64,000 nucleotides of DNA from Triadica sebifera. Lineage: Eukaryota; Streptophyta; Magnoliopsida; Malpighiales; Euphorbiaceae. The notes below the pieces were generated by a model that was not told the origin of the DNA, made no database searches, and saw only the letters and a list, made by a program, of their open reading frames with translations. Of the stretch, positions 12,491 through 27,600 are shown piece by piece (the stretch's first letter is position 1; the number at the start of each line of letters is the position of its first letter). Made by a program: the position numbers and the translations under genes. Location of the stretch: positions 13,992,501 to 14,056,500 of the forward strand of contig CM042896.1 in NCBI GenBank assembly GCA_023653625.1. The letters run 5' to 3'.

Positions 12491-13300
12491 TGGCAGAGTT
12501 ACACCTTCAATCCACTCTTATGCAGGAAATCAATGATGCACAAAGACAAGATAGAAAGCTAATTGAATTAGCTGAGTTGATCTCTAAGGGGGAGAGACCT
12601 GGATTCACTATGGACTTAGATGGTGGATTGTTCTATCAAGACAAATTATGTGTGCCTGATGTAGAAGATCTTAGACGGAGGATTCTTAGAGAGGCCCATG
12701 AAAGCAAATATGCTATGCACCAGGGAGTAACAAGATTTACCAAAAGTTGAAGAGCAGATACTGGTGGCCAGGTATGGAAAAGGACATCACAGAATACACT
12801 TCAAAATGTTTGATTTGTCAGCAGGTTAAGGCTGAACATCAAGTGCCTTTAGGGTTGTTGCATCCAATTTCTATTCCATAATGGAAGTGGGAACAGATCA
12901 CTATAGATTTTGTGACTGGATTGCCTTTGACTCCAAAGAAACATGATACTGTATGGGTCATAGTGGACAGATTTACAAAGTCAGCACATTTCTTACCTAT
13001 CAGAAAGGACTATCCACTGAATAAATTGGCAGAAATTTATATGAATGAAGTTGTATGACTTTATGGAGTGCCTGGTTCAAGTGAGACAAGATTTGACATA
13101 TGAAGAAGAACCAGTGCAAATTTTAGAAAGAGAAATTAAGGAGTTGAGGAACAAGCGAGTACCATTAGTGAAAGTACTATGGATGAATCATGCAATCAAA
13201 GAAGCAACATGGGAAAACGAGGAGGTGATTAAAGCTCAATACCCTCACCTGTTCAGTGACGATGCATTAGGTATGTTTCGAGGACGAAACATCTTAAGGG
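12490..13300 (+). pseudogene. Gypsy-1 integrase fused to chromodomain by deletion
   Basis: The integrase begins with HHCC zinc-finger elements (AHESKYAMH; then CLICQQVKAEHQ after a frameshift near 12743), and continues with stops near 12880 and 13056. It reaches the first DDE aspartate (ITIDFVTGLP) but stops just after LYGVP at about 13070. The next bases encode the C-terminal chromodomain (LTYEEEPVQIL, then LVKVLWMNHAIKEATWENEE). In the related Gypsy-3 about 0.75 kb lies between these points, so the rest of the DDE core and the GPY region are missing. Integration by this copy would need proteins supplied in trans. Confidence 0.85.
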
Positions 13301-13309
13301 GGAGAGAAT
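13294..13309 (+). other. Gypsy-1 polypurine tract
   Basis: TTAAGGGGGAGAGAAT lies immediately before the TG start of the 3' LTR, the standard plus-strand primer site. Confidence 0.9.
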
Positions 13310-16186
<2,877 letters not shown>

Positions 16187-16191
16187 TTCTC

Positions 16192-16280
16192 TCCAAAAGC
16201 AGTTTTCAAAACTCAAAAAATTTAAAAATAACAATTTTTTCTCCAAAAGCGTTTTTGTCAAACGCAGTGCCAAATGGGCC
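16192..16280. mobile_element. hAT-like MITE, right part
   Basis: This continues the MITE after Gypsy-1. The right terminus ...GCAGTGCCAAATGGGCC is followed by the target-site copy CTAAGA (16281-16286). An inner repeat 'ctccaaaagc' occurs twice (about 16191 and 16241). Confidence 0.5.
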
Positions 16281-17323
16281 CTAAGACCAATTTATTCATT
16301 ATTCACATCTCCAATGCGTGTGAATTAGGTTCTCGGTTATATTGGTAACTTAAATTTACAATTAATTTAAACAAGTTATGAGTGATATCTAGCAAATCAT
16401 CATGACTCCCAATTAACTAGAAAGTCAATAGTTTGACTATGAACATTTTCAGAGATAATTTTCATACAATTATTCATTTCACTATTTTATACACTACTTG
16501 GTTCAGAGTACGGATATGTGTCAATTTCTACTAGACTGATTATGTCACACATAGTCTAAGTAATATTAGTTATTGTCTATGAGGCTCATTACTCTGTTAG
16601 ACATGTCATTGAAGACTATGTCTATGACATTTTCACTCTGGCTAAAGATTCCCAAGTAATGACCTCGACAAGAGGCAATGGGTATACATTCATTCTATCA
16701 GGAGTGGTGTATCCTTTGTTGGTTACCCAATTACCTTCGAATACCTCAAGTTGTATCCAACCACCATCCTATGAGCAACCTCCTTGAGGCAATAAAGGAT
16801 AATGTCAAAAAACAGAATCAGTATCCAAAACATCATTGCGTACCTCAAGTCTAAGGATACTTGCACTATTGCTATGTTGAAACTATCATTGACATTTGAA
16901 TAGATTATCTATATGATTGTCTCATAACAGGTCATCCAATGTACTTAGCTATACTTAGCAAGCATCCACATGTTAACTCAAAATATCTCATGTTTACAGA
17001 TTATGAGATCTACTACTTGATCCAATTAAGAAGTGTAACATATGCTAGTCTATCCAGATTAACAATTTCGCATCTCATTAATCCTATGATTAGGAATAAT
17101 TTAGATATTAACATAATTACACATGATAAGAATCTCAATATCATGATTTCATCATGATTTCCTTCATATTACGTTATGTATTAAGGATTTCATTAATTAA
17201 TTTAAGATCACTATCAATTTATATATCAAATGAATATCAAATTAATGAAAAAATCTTTTATTAATCAAATAAATTTGTGCAATGAGTACTAAAAGTGATT
17301 GTCTTTAGAGCACTTCTCTAACA
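16281..17323 (-). repeat. Copia-1 5' LTR, second segment
   Basis: This is the distal part of the split LTR, ending CTAACA at 17323. Its last 60 bp align with bases 1-59, which identifies both as the same LTR end. An ORF at 16939-17157 has no recognisable domain. Confidence 0.6.
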
Positions 17324-17706
17324 ATATATTAAGATCATTGATGCATGATGGGACAAACACTTTCGAAGCAATCTCTATACAATTGTATATTTTTTAAATC
17401 TAGCTCTCTTTTATTGTCCAAAAATTTCAAAGAAGCTTGATATTACTGAAGGCCTTATTAACTTGCTTGAAATAAAACAATAAAACCCAATAGGAATTAC
17501 AACAATCAATGAGATAAAAATTTTACCGAGATAGGCTTGGAAGCTTTAACCGAGATCAACCTTTTCAACAATTTAAAAACTTCAACCACATAATAAAATA
17601 ATTTTTATCTCTTAATAGTTTTTTAGATAGATTTCAATTTTTCTACTTTTGAAAAATATTATGATTGTGACAATTCTTTTGCCATTTAATTTTATTTTAA
17701 TTTGTA
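17324..17706. other. No feature recognised
   Basis: AT-rich sequence with no convincing ORF, RNA or repeat. Confidence 0.5.
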
Positions 17707-18355
17707 GATGATTGGAAAAAAGTATGTGAAAATAATGCGCTAAATTTGATGATATTGACTATTGGAATTTTAAGCCAAACTACTGTTTTTTTTAGATATG
17801 AAAGAAATTGGAGTTTATTTGAGTGCATTCATACAAAAAGGAGAAATAGATTAGAATATCGAAGACTTAATGATCTTGTATATGTGAATTATAATTTAGG
17901 ATTAAAGAACATATATGCAACTATAATCATCTGTATTTTTTATACTTATTACATTTTATATACATTAGGAATAATCTTAATTTTAATATTATTTTTTAAG
18001 TTCCACAAGAAGAAATGCAACTATGATCCTACTGATTATTAGTGCATTGATAAGATTTAATTTTGGATGAAGAAAGATAATACACCTACTGAGTTGGATG
18101 TTGAGGAAATATTTATAAAGATCATGCACATTTAGTATCTTGAAAATACACTTATATTGATGGTTAGTTTTGCTACCTGGTTTACTATTTCAAATTATTT
18201 ATTTTTTAAATCTTATATTGACATTATAAAATTTTAATAGATGCAAGAGAAGTAGATGATTTAAAATATCAAGATTTAGATGGTATTGATTTGGATTCTT
18301 TTGGTCCTATTAGTAGAAGCAACTCTCCTCAGTTGAACATGGGTGAAATGATGTA
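17707..18355 (+). pseudogene. hAT transposase C-terminal (dimerisation) fragment
   Basis: Starting near 17707 (DDWKK), the frame runs through ILSQTT, then YERNWSLFECIHTKRRNRLE and RLNDLVYVNYNL. This matches the C-terminal hAT dimerisation region of plant hAT transposases, normally CERNWSVFE..HTKRRNRLE. A stop at about 18042 is followed by DNTPTELDVEE-like and DLDGIDLDSFGP-like tails to about 18355. The catalytic N-terminal part and the BED finger are absent. The fragment is on the opposite strand to ADCS and unrelated to it. Its own termini were not found. Confidence 0.75.
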
Positions 18356-18949
18356 AATCAACTTTTTTAAGATATGAAACTGATGATGATAAGACTTAAC
18401 TATAAGATTTGCATTTTTAGAGTTAATTTTCTTCTATTTTAATTTGGATGATTATGTGTTATTTAATTTTGGACATTACTTTTTTAAACATATTATTATG
18501 TGAAACAAGTTTTCTCTAAGTAATTTTTATATTTTATTATGTATGAGAAATATTATATTTTATTATATATATCTTATGTTCTTAAAAAATCTCAAACCCT
18601 TGATCCATTGTCTTTTCAAATTTGTTGGTAGGGTTAGTTCTGATAACCTTGATTGTAGCCGTTGAAGTAGATATTGGACCGATTATGTACCTAATCAATT
18701 TCAATAAACTGGATCAAATTTTACATTTTTCTCTTTATATTAGTGTATATAATTGATTTCTTCTATAAAATACTAATTGATAGGGCCTAATTGGAACTCA
18801 TGGTTGTGGACCTAAATCCATTTGAGTTATGGAAATTAAATGATAATTTTCAAATTCAGAGAACCCTAGACTTAAAAACTAATAGACTGTTGATGTGATG
18901 TGCTATTATAAGTTCCATAAATGCCATGGTGGAAAATATTCACCCTCCA
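18356..18949. other. No feature recognised
   Basis: AT-rich intergenic sequence without a supported ORF. It may contain flanking remnants of the hAT fragment or of the copia gag fragment. Confidence 0.45.
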
Positions 18950-19466
18950 AATCCACTCACCCCCTTTTAGATCTAAAAGATCCAAGAATATTCTTTATTT
19001 GATCTTCTTCCCTAGTGGGTCTACTAATTGCTTTGAAAGAATTAGTGATGTTAACAAATTTATCATTTGCTTTAAAAATAATATTTTGTGGTTTCATTCT
19101 AAAAGGCTTATAGTCATTCATTGCAATATGAATTTAAAATATTTTACTTGATCTATTCCTACATAAGTTTATCGTAAATTTCCTTTGTTATCATAAGCAA
19201 AAACATAACTAAATTCATTAACATCAAGAGCACAATATAAAAAACTTATAACTTTGGAAATATTGAAGTTCCATGGACTGAATGAAAGGGCTCATTCTTG
19301 TTTTCCGATATGCACTGTTTTTTCAACTGAATAGAGGAGATCTAGAAACAAATTCCCCTTCTTTGAATGACATCACAAAGATCGGTATTGATCCAAATTT
19401 TGATGTCTTTATTCAATGTCTCTAAGGATGTTGGTGTTTATGCAATGGAGCTTGGCTCTAATACCA
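18950..19466 (-). pseudogene. Copia gag (UBN2-type) fragment with primer-binding site
   Basis: On the minus strand GCTCTAATACCA at 19455-19466 reads TGGTATTAGAGC, a tRNA-Met PBS with one change. Downstream, broken frames give RSPLFS..NSAYRKTRM (compare the RPPLFNG..YAYWKTRM opening of copia gag). Near 19000-19120 they give FRMKPQNIIF..FVNITNSFKAI..IKNILGS, which fits the UBN2 gag helices (compare KILRSLPKSWE). Several stops are present and no pol follows. This is a solitary 5' end of a copia insertion. The LTR expected beyond 19470 could not be delimited. Confidence 0.6.
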
Positions 19467-19469
19467 ATT

Positions 19470-21300
19470 ACGAGTTCCAAAATGCTCAAGATGAGGTAAA
19501 TTGAGTTTGTATTGAAATTCTAGATTCTATTAAAAAAATATTTTCTAATAGAGTTTTCTACTGGACTTCGTCTAACTAAGTTTTATAACAAACTTTTTTA
19601 CTGAACTTCTTTTAACTAAGTTTTCTAACTAGAAAGTTGAAATAAAATAAAGTTCAAATCATTTTTACATATATTTGTTTTGAAACAAAAATACAATTTA
19701 ACACTTAAATTTAACTTGGCAAAGAAAGAAAATTTTTGCTCTTAAAATTTAATTTAACTCTTCAAATTCCAAACAACAATATTTCAATAAAAAGCTTGAG
19801 CAAATATCAAGATATTCAATATTTTTAACTAATAAACAATTAAACACCAACACAAAATATGAAGCAATAAGCAAAAGATCAAAAAAGAAGATGACCATCG
19901 TGATTAATAATGGTTTGGCTTTTGTTTACCTTCTCCACTCCTTAAGAAATCCCTCTTAGGAATTTCTCTCACTAGTAATCATTTTCAAGGGTAAAGAATA
20001 AAGTCAAAATGCATTATAGTGTTTTATATCCTTTAGACTCACTCTCACTATTTTTCAAGGGCTTTTGCAAAGTAAATACCTTAAAAACGCTTGTCTTTTT
20101 TCCTAGGTTCAAGACAAACCTCAAAATTTTTTTTTTCAAGTCTAAAGATTTAACCCCAAGTTTACAACCCAAACTTGAAAAGTATTATCAAAAAACAAAT
20201 TTGAAATATTTTCCTTACTTAGTAATAGATTTTATATATTGAAACTACAACCAAATGATGAGCATATCTAAGGAATGAAGTTGAATGTGAAAATAAAAGA
20301 GAGAAATTTTAAGCACTTTTTTCGAATGTATTCCACTTTATTAGACTTAAATGAGTTGTTGAAACTCATATTTATAGTTGAAATTAAAAAATATAGTAAA
20401 TAGAGACATTAATGATAGCTACCAAATATTGCATTAAATGTCCTATTGTTTTTCACAATTTTGAAAAAATGTATTATTAGAAAACCTTTAGTTTAAACCT
20501 TTAATCCAAAGTATTTTTCTAACATGAATTAGATAACTCATTTAACACTATAAGTTTTCTAATGACAAAATCATTTATCATTTCTTTTGAAAAACCTTTT
20601 CATTATAAATGATCATAAAACCAATTTACATACAAATGTAATCCTAACTTCTCAAAGGTCTTACAATGTCCCTAAAAAATCTTTTTTTCTTCCTCGAATA
20701 ACTTGATGTATACTTATTGATCTTCATAAATATTATTTGTTCAATTTCCTCTTCTAATTTAATTTTTGCAATATCAAACGCATATAGAATTCACATTTTT
20801 TTTTGCATTGTTTTATTATTATCAAAATCAACAAGATATTGTAGCCTTTTGAGCAAACATCAAAATTAAACATTTGTTGATTTTACCTTTGTGTAATTCA
20901 ACAATGATTACTAAGTAAATTTGTTGACAATTGACCTATAAAATGTTCTTTTGTATTCACGCAAATAAAACTCAATTAAAAAATTAAGCCAAACTCGAGT
21001 CCTCAAGAAATCCAGACGAATAAAACAAAAAAAATTACTTAATTTTCGAATCAATTAAAGATCAGTTTGTGGACTGATTCAAACAAGTCACAATTCGATC
21101 TGTCTTTTCTTTTTTTAAAAATAGTTATACCCCTACGAATATGCAATATACCTTCAGGATCCAAAATGGCACAGCAAAACATTATTAGATCAGGTTCTAG
21201 ATTGCCTGTTTTTTTCCCTTCATTGGTTTTCCACTCGTATAAAATCCACCATGGATGGATTTTCAATGTTTTCGTTATTGAAAAGAAAATAAAAAGAGAC
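19470..21300. other. No feature recognised (AT-rich intergenic)
   Basis: This may begin with the decayed LTR belonging to the gag fragment at 18950-19466. Otherwise it is anonymous AT-rich DNA. Short ORFs (for example 20009-20242, 21067-21303) show no domain, and codon use is dominated by A/T runs. Confidence 0.5.
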
Positions 21301-21660
21301 TAAATGGAGAGACAAAAAGAGTAATATTTGAGTATTTTATACATCAAATGTAGTTTTGTGATTTATGAACATTTTAAATCTAAAATGTAGGAGTTTGAAA
21401 GACTTAAAATAAAAAAATGGAATAAAATAAAAATGAGAGAATAATTCCCTTGTATTAACATACATATTGATTATCAAAACAATACAAATGAAAATATAGG
21501 CTGTGAGCAGAGAAAAAATTGTTGAAAAAATGTTGCATTGCCCGATTTCTCTCAAAGGGCAGTGTGCGTATCTGTGTGCTGTGTCCTGAATGAATGATTT
21601 AAGGATAATTATTAAAGAAAAATACAACACTCTTGCTATTCTACAATGTTGATCTTGATC
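21301..21660 (-). other. Probable ADCS 3' UTR and downstream region
   Basis: AT-rich sequence immediately after the ADCS stop codon. An AATAAT near 21608-21613 (minus strand) is a weak near-upstream polyadenylation candidate. The transcript end cannot be fixed from sequence alone. Confidence 0.45.
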
Positions 21661-24600
21661 TCACTGAAACTCAATCACTGCCTTCGCCGGAGCTCGTGCT
21701 TTCAGTAACATTTCATCATATTCATCTTCAGGATTTGATAGAGCAACAATGGCCCCTCCTGCTCCTATAGAAGCTTCATCTTCATGTATTATAATCGTCC
21801 TTATCACAATACTCAGATCAAATGTCTGGTTATATGAGAAATATCCAATGGAGCCAGAGTAGATGCCTCGTGAACAACTTTCAAGAGAATCAAGAAGTTC
21901 CATAGATCTCAACTTTGGCGCACCTGTCATTGAACCACCAGGAAATGCAGCCCGGACACAGTCAACTGCAGTTATATTTGATTTCTTTTCTCCTTGGATC
22001 GTACTGACCATTGTATGCACAGCTGCATACGATTCCACATCCATAAGACGTGGCACGTGAACAGAACCAGGTATACAGACCCTCCCCAGATCATTCCTTA
22101 AGAGATCAACAATCATAAGATTTTCAGCTTGATCTTTTTCACTGTTTAGGGAGAAATAGAGAGGGGTAAGTGTATTGCAAGGAGATAGACACTGACTGGG
22201 GACTCAAAGTGCATCATTGACATAGGCAGCATGGAACTCAAAGAAAATCGATCATGTTTGTTTTAATCAATTAGCTGCTAGTTGCAATCACACCTAGAAG
22301 CCTTATGCAAGAAGTTGGAATATAGAATGCCCAATCGTTTAACATGCTCAACTCTTCCAGAGTGATTCAAGTACTATGCATATATATTTTGATAATTTAT
22401 GTCCACCTGATAGTAGATCTCAATCACTTGAATAAATAAAATCAGTGATTAGGTGACCGGAAAAGCACATTTCAGAGAGAGAGAGAGAAAGAGAGAGCAT
22501 ATTCTACCTAATTGCAATTTACGTTGTTCATAGTTGGAATATAGAATGCCTAATCTACAGAGTGATTCAAGTACAATGCATATAGTTTTTGATAATTTAT
22601 GTCAACCTGATAGTAGATCTCAATCGCTTGAATAAATAAAATCAGTGATTAGGTGACTAGAAAAGAACATTTCAGAGAGAGAGTGAGAGAAAGCATATTC
22701 TACCTATACTGCAATTGCAATTTACGTTGTTCATCTTCTTCCTGTGTTGCACCACGAGCTATGGTACCCTTAATGGGCTTTGCTTCCAGAATACCATTTC
22801 TGTCCAAGCGCAGGAACCTCTCAGGTGAGGAACTGCATATGCACAATTTTTCATTCATAAAATTTAGCCATGCAGCATACGGTGCTGGATTTTTCTCTCT
22901 GAGGTGAAGGTAAAGTCCCAGAGAATCTAACCATCTAACTTGTTTTCTTATCTGAGTAGTGAGACACAACTCATAGCTTTCTCCATCTCTGATGTATTCC
23001 AGACATTTCTGCACATCTTCAATGTACTGCTCTCTAGATCTCTCAGCAACAAAGCCTGTCTTGCATGGCAAAGATGCTGCAGGTTGTGAAGTCTGCTGCT
23101 CGAACTTCCTTGCAGAAGAAGCTTCCAATTGAAAGAGTTGGTGTTCTACATCATCCAACCATGGTGTGATAGTTGTATTTCCTTCTTGTACAGACATTAT
23201 ATAGACATCATCATATTGATGATCAATGACTACAAAATTATCGGCAAAGAAAAAGCAAGCATCTGGAGTGCTAGATTTATGACGGTTTGATAACATGCCA
23301 CATTCAACTTTAAGGCCATACCTGCATAAAGAATAAATTCAACAAAAATCGTAATATCAGGTAACCTAGGACAGTGTAGGATGCATTTAGCACATGGCAT
23401 GAAAAACTAACTAAATGGAAGTAGATATTTAAATCTAAGTTAGACTAAGATCGGAACACCCATGTATTAGATATTTTTCTATAAAAAGAAAATCTCCTAC
23501 ATTTTTTTTACTTAAATGAATTAATAAATAAGCATATGTTTATTATGTACAGCAGCCAGCTAAAAGGCCTGGTTAACAGCATGGCAGTCATCAAAAGCAA
23601 TTATTGAACACAAGTTTCTTAGTGAATGATTCTTAGAAAACACCTCTGCATTAAATAAAACTAGCAAGTTAAACAACAAAAACATCTCTATACCATCAAG
23701 TATCAACTAGGTAAACAAAGAAGTATTCTACTACGCAATATCAAGAAAGCACACCTATCATGCTTCTTCATCATAGTTCTAACCACCTATACTTGGGCAT
23801 ATGGCTTGCATTAAGGATTTAGTAATAAGTAAAAAATCTTTGGAAGAGGAAGAGTTAGAACTAAAGTTGAATAATTAACAATGCACATATCGAGTGTTAT
23901 TACATGCACAAATTAACTCAATTAGAATCACCTAATTAACAAAATTTTATGAAAAAAAAAATTGGAGAGTAAGCCAAGAAAAAGAAATTCTATCAAGGTT
24001 TTGAGCTACATTCATAATTTTTTTTTAAGGGTGTGAACATTGAATTGTAACCTAGAGTTAACCAGCCCCATTGCTGAATGGGTTAGTATCATAGTATTGA
24101 TTAGGCAGGTCAGAGCTAAGCAAACCAAAGTCATCTGAGATTTGAGATAAAGCACACTAAATGTACATATTTTTAAAACAAAATCTCATATAGCATCTAT
24201 AAACAATCATGTTGGACAAGGTATGCTTTCTAAAATCCAAAACACTACTAATAAATTCCTGATACCAATAAACAAGTTTAAAGTAAACTTACCCAATATA
24301 ACCAATATATCCACCATAAAAGTCAAATGGCAGTCCTTCAAAATCCTTTTCATCATAACAAAACGATAGGAGCTCCTACAAAAAGTGAAACCAAACTGCA
24401 CCCATTGAGTACATTCGAGAAGGAAATATACTTTATTGTTCAGCACAAACCGCGGATGAACATGTAGAAAAGAGTCCATGATCATTGGACGCAAGTTACA
24501 TGCTTCATTTATAAATTTTGAATTTTAGTGAAGCACAAGAAAATGTGTATTTTTATGACCTACTCTATAAAAAATGTTATGAATCATGATATACACAAAA

Positions 24601-27600
24601 CAAACCTCTCACGCCGGCCCTCTTAGAAGAAATTAAAAAAAGCTAGCACAAGAAGAGAGCAGAAAAAATAAATAAATAAAATCATTGCCAACAGCAATAT
24701 TAAGAAGGTTAGAGAAATCATGGCATTCTGATGGGAAGCAGAAATTAGGAGTCAATAAGCACTACCAATAGAAAATAATTGAAAACATTTTATTGGTCAT
24801 TAGACAGCAGTGCCAGAATGAAGTATTAGCTCAATAAACTCACATTACATCACTTGAATGGGCAGCACATCACAAGCGGTTCAGTTTCCACTTTCCAGGC
24901 AACCAATTCCATGAAAACAAGGAAGGCTGAACTAGATTAAAATCAGGCAGCTCGGTATACAAGGCATTTGTATCTCATCTAGTCTATATGATTCTTATAA
25001 TTTGAATAAAATAAGGAAATACAGCTAATTGCTTTTGTATGAGATACTGTAATTATTGTCTCAGAAAGCTAAAATACACACACACACACACCAGATCAGC
25101 ATTGCTTTTGAATGAACTGATTAGAACGAATGTACAACAATATAAAATAAACCCAAACAAACGTTGCAGTCATTACCTGGTTCAAAAAATCAAGAAAACC
25201 TTTTTCCAAATATATGCTTCTGGTAGAGCCTTGAGCATCAACAACTGATAAATAACCTCCATTCTTAAAATCCATATTACTGAAAAATGAATGCAGGATA
25301 AATAATTTTCATTTGAAGTATTACACTATAGATTATTTTGTCACTTTGATAAAAAATAATAATAAATAACAAACAAAAGATTATTTGTAAAAAATCTTGC
25401 AGTTGGTTTACTGAAGAACTCATCACATAACTTGATTTATTTATCGAGCAAAAGAATAATAACACACACGCCATTAAAGCACAGATAAAAAGAGGTATGA
25501 AAATGAAGAATCTTTTTTTTTTCATAAAATAGTTGAAAAGATAAATTTAAACAAACCTTTTATCTGACAATTTAAAAGTCATTTGCTTCCAAAGTGATCC
25601 ACCTTTACCTCCCATAAATGAAAAGCGTGCCCTTCTCTAAGCATTCAAAGCATAAAAAAAGAATAGCTGTCAAAACTCTAAGATGGAAATTAGAGCTTAA
25701 TGTTGATGAAGCTGATGAAGATGACAACAATAATTGTAAAAATGATTGAATTAAATTTATCGAGACCATTACCATTCACTATGACATGGTAAATGTAAAT
25801 TATTCTCCTACACATTTTTTTAGAAACCTTCTCCCACACTTAATCACCACTAATTTATTTGTCTACACTTCATCTTACAATCACTTTTTTCTCTCTTCAA
25901 ACAATCAACTTCTTAATTTTTACTCCTTTCAGTAATTATCCATCTTTAATTTAGTTCAGATAGCCCTCTAATCAGACATATCACCGAACCAACATGCAAA
26001 TTTCTTCAGCATTAGCTTTTGGTCATGGAGCTTCTATATCTATGACTATATATACCAATCAATATGGTGTCTTCATATGACTCCACACTAGAGCTTCTAG
26101 CAGACCGAAGCCATGATGTATAATGAATATATATATATCATATCACTCAATGACATACAGACTTTCTGGTGAAATTGTAGTCCTCTTTTGCAAGTAACAA
26201 CAAAATCGCAAAAATTTAAATCAAGAGTTCACCAGAGAAAAAAAAATCAGGAATAATGAGATTGTATTTAGCTAATAGATGATAGAGCACTAAATGAACA
26301 ACCTTTTCTACTGAGGAACTGTCCAACCAAAATGTATTTTCAGCTCTATTAGCCCCAAACAATTCACCAAATATGTTTTTTGCTCCACCAACTCGTGCAG
26401 CCAATTGATTGAACTTCCTCCATTTCAACTTTAAATGCTTTTCACCAATGATTGGTTCTGGAAAATTCAACAAGCTGGACATGCTAAAGCAATTCTTCTC
26501 TGCTATATTTCCCAGTAATTGACTTCTTGAAGTTTCTCTAAAAGGTAGAATGTCTTCATTATATTCTAATATGCCACTTCGAGGAACTCCAAACACATGA
26601 CTAGAACGAGGCACCTGCATGCATGCTAAAAAAATTTTACTGCTCAGAGGAAATTAAAGGCCTTTTAGATGAACATCCAAAAACAAATAGTAACTAAATA
26701 TTGAGGCATTGCAGAGTAAACACTAGATAGTTTTGGAAAGAAGTACACAGGGTAGGTTGAACTAGTTGATGAATCCATATGTATGATGTAGGTGGACATG
26801 CCATGAGACTATACTAAGGGGTGGAACCAGAAATTCAAAATATCAGGCACCAAGAATAATGCTGAAAATGAGCATTTATATATTTAAAGGGTAAAATGAA
26901 AATTTTTTAATTCCAAAGGTCTTAAAATAAGGGTAATATTGGAAAACCATGAGAATTTCAATAGAGAAAATTTTTAAATTTTTAAGGAGCTAAAAATAAA
27001 CACAAAAATTAATAAGTTCTAAATTAACTAGGGCCAAATATATTTTTATGTAAACCGGTAGAAGTGAAAAGTTCACAAAATTTGGGGGCGCCATGTTCCC
27101 TGCACCCACACAAGTAGTTCAAACCCAATTATGTTTATCTGCTGGTTTGTAAAAATTATGACTGTCAAATTTGTCAAATCACAAATCTACTGGTAACGTT
27201 CTTCCAAAAAATAGACAAGATAAACTCATATTTTCGCATACATAGACATGCCAGCAGGAGTATGACAAAGCTAAAATAGACAGGCATATTGTAATAGATC
27301 CAAATGAAGTATCAAGTTTATTATCAAAGAGAAAATGTGTAAATAAACATAAATTGAGAAGTATAGTTGAGAAGAGATTGATAACAAGTTTACTGAAAAC
27401 TATATATTGATGTAAAGGACTTCAGTTTACCAGCATAAAGGACATTTCTCCCACTAACAAAATTTGACCTCAATCTCTGCCAATAATCCCTTGTCATCTC
27501 TCTAAAATTCTCAAATATTCGCCTTCCATGACAAGTTGCAATACTTTCTGGATGAAACTGATGGTAAAGAAAATCAAGTATTAACTCACAGAAAAACATA

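Noticed and set aside
19449..19480. A complete LTR starting right after the PBS at 19466
   Set aside because: No TG/CA terminus or second copy could be found, so only the PBS and gag fragment are reported.
24207..24494. 95-codon minus-strand ORF
   Set aside because: It overlaps ADCS exon 11 in another frame and runs into introns.
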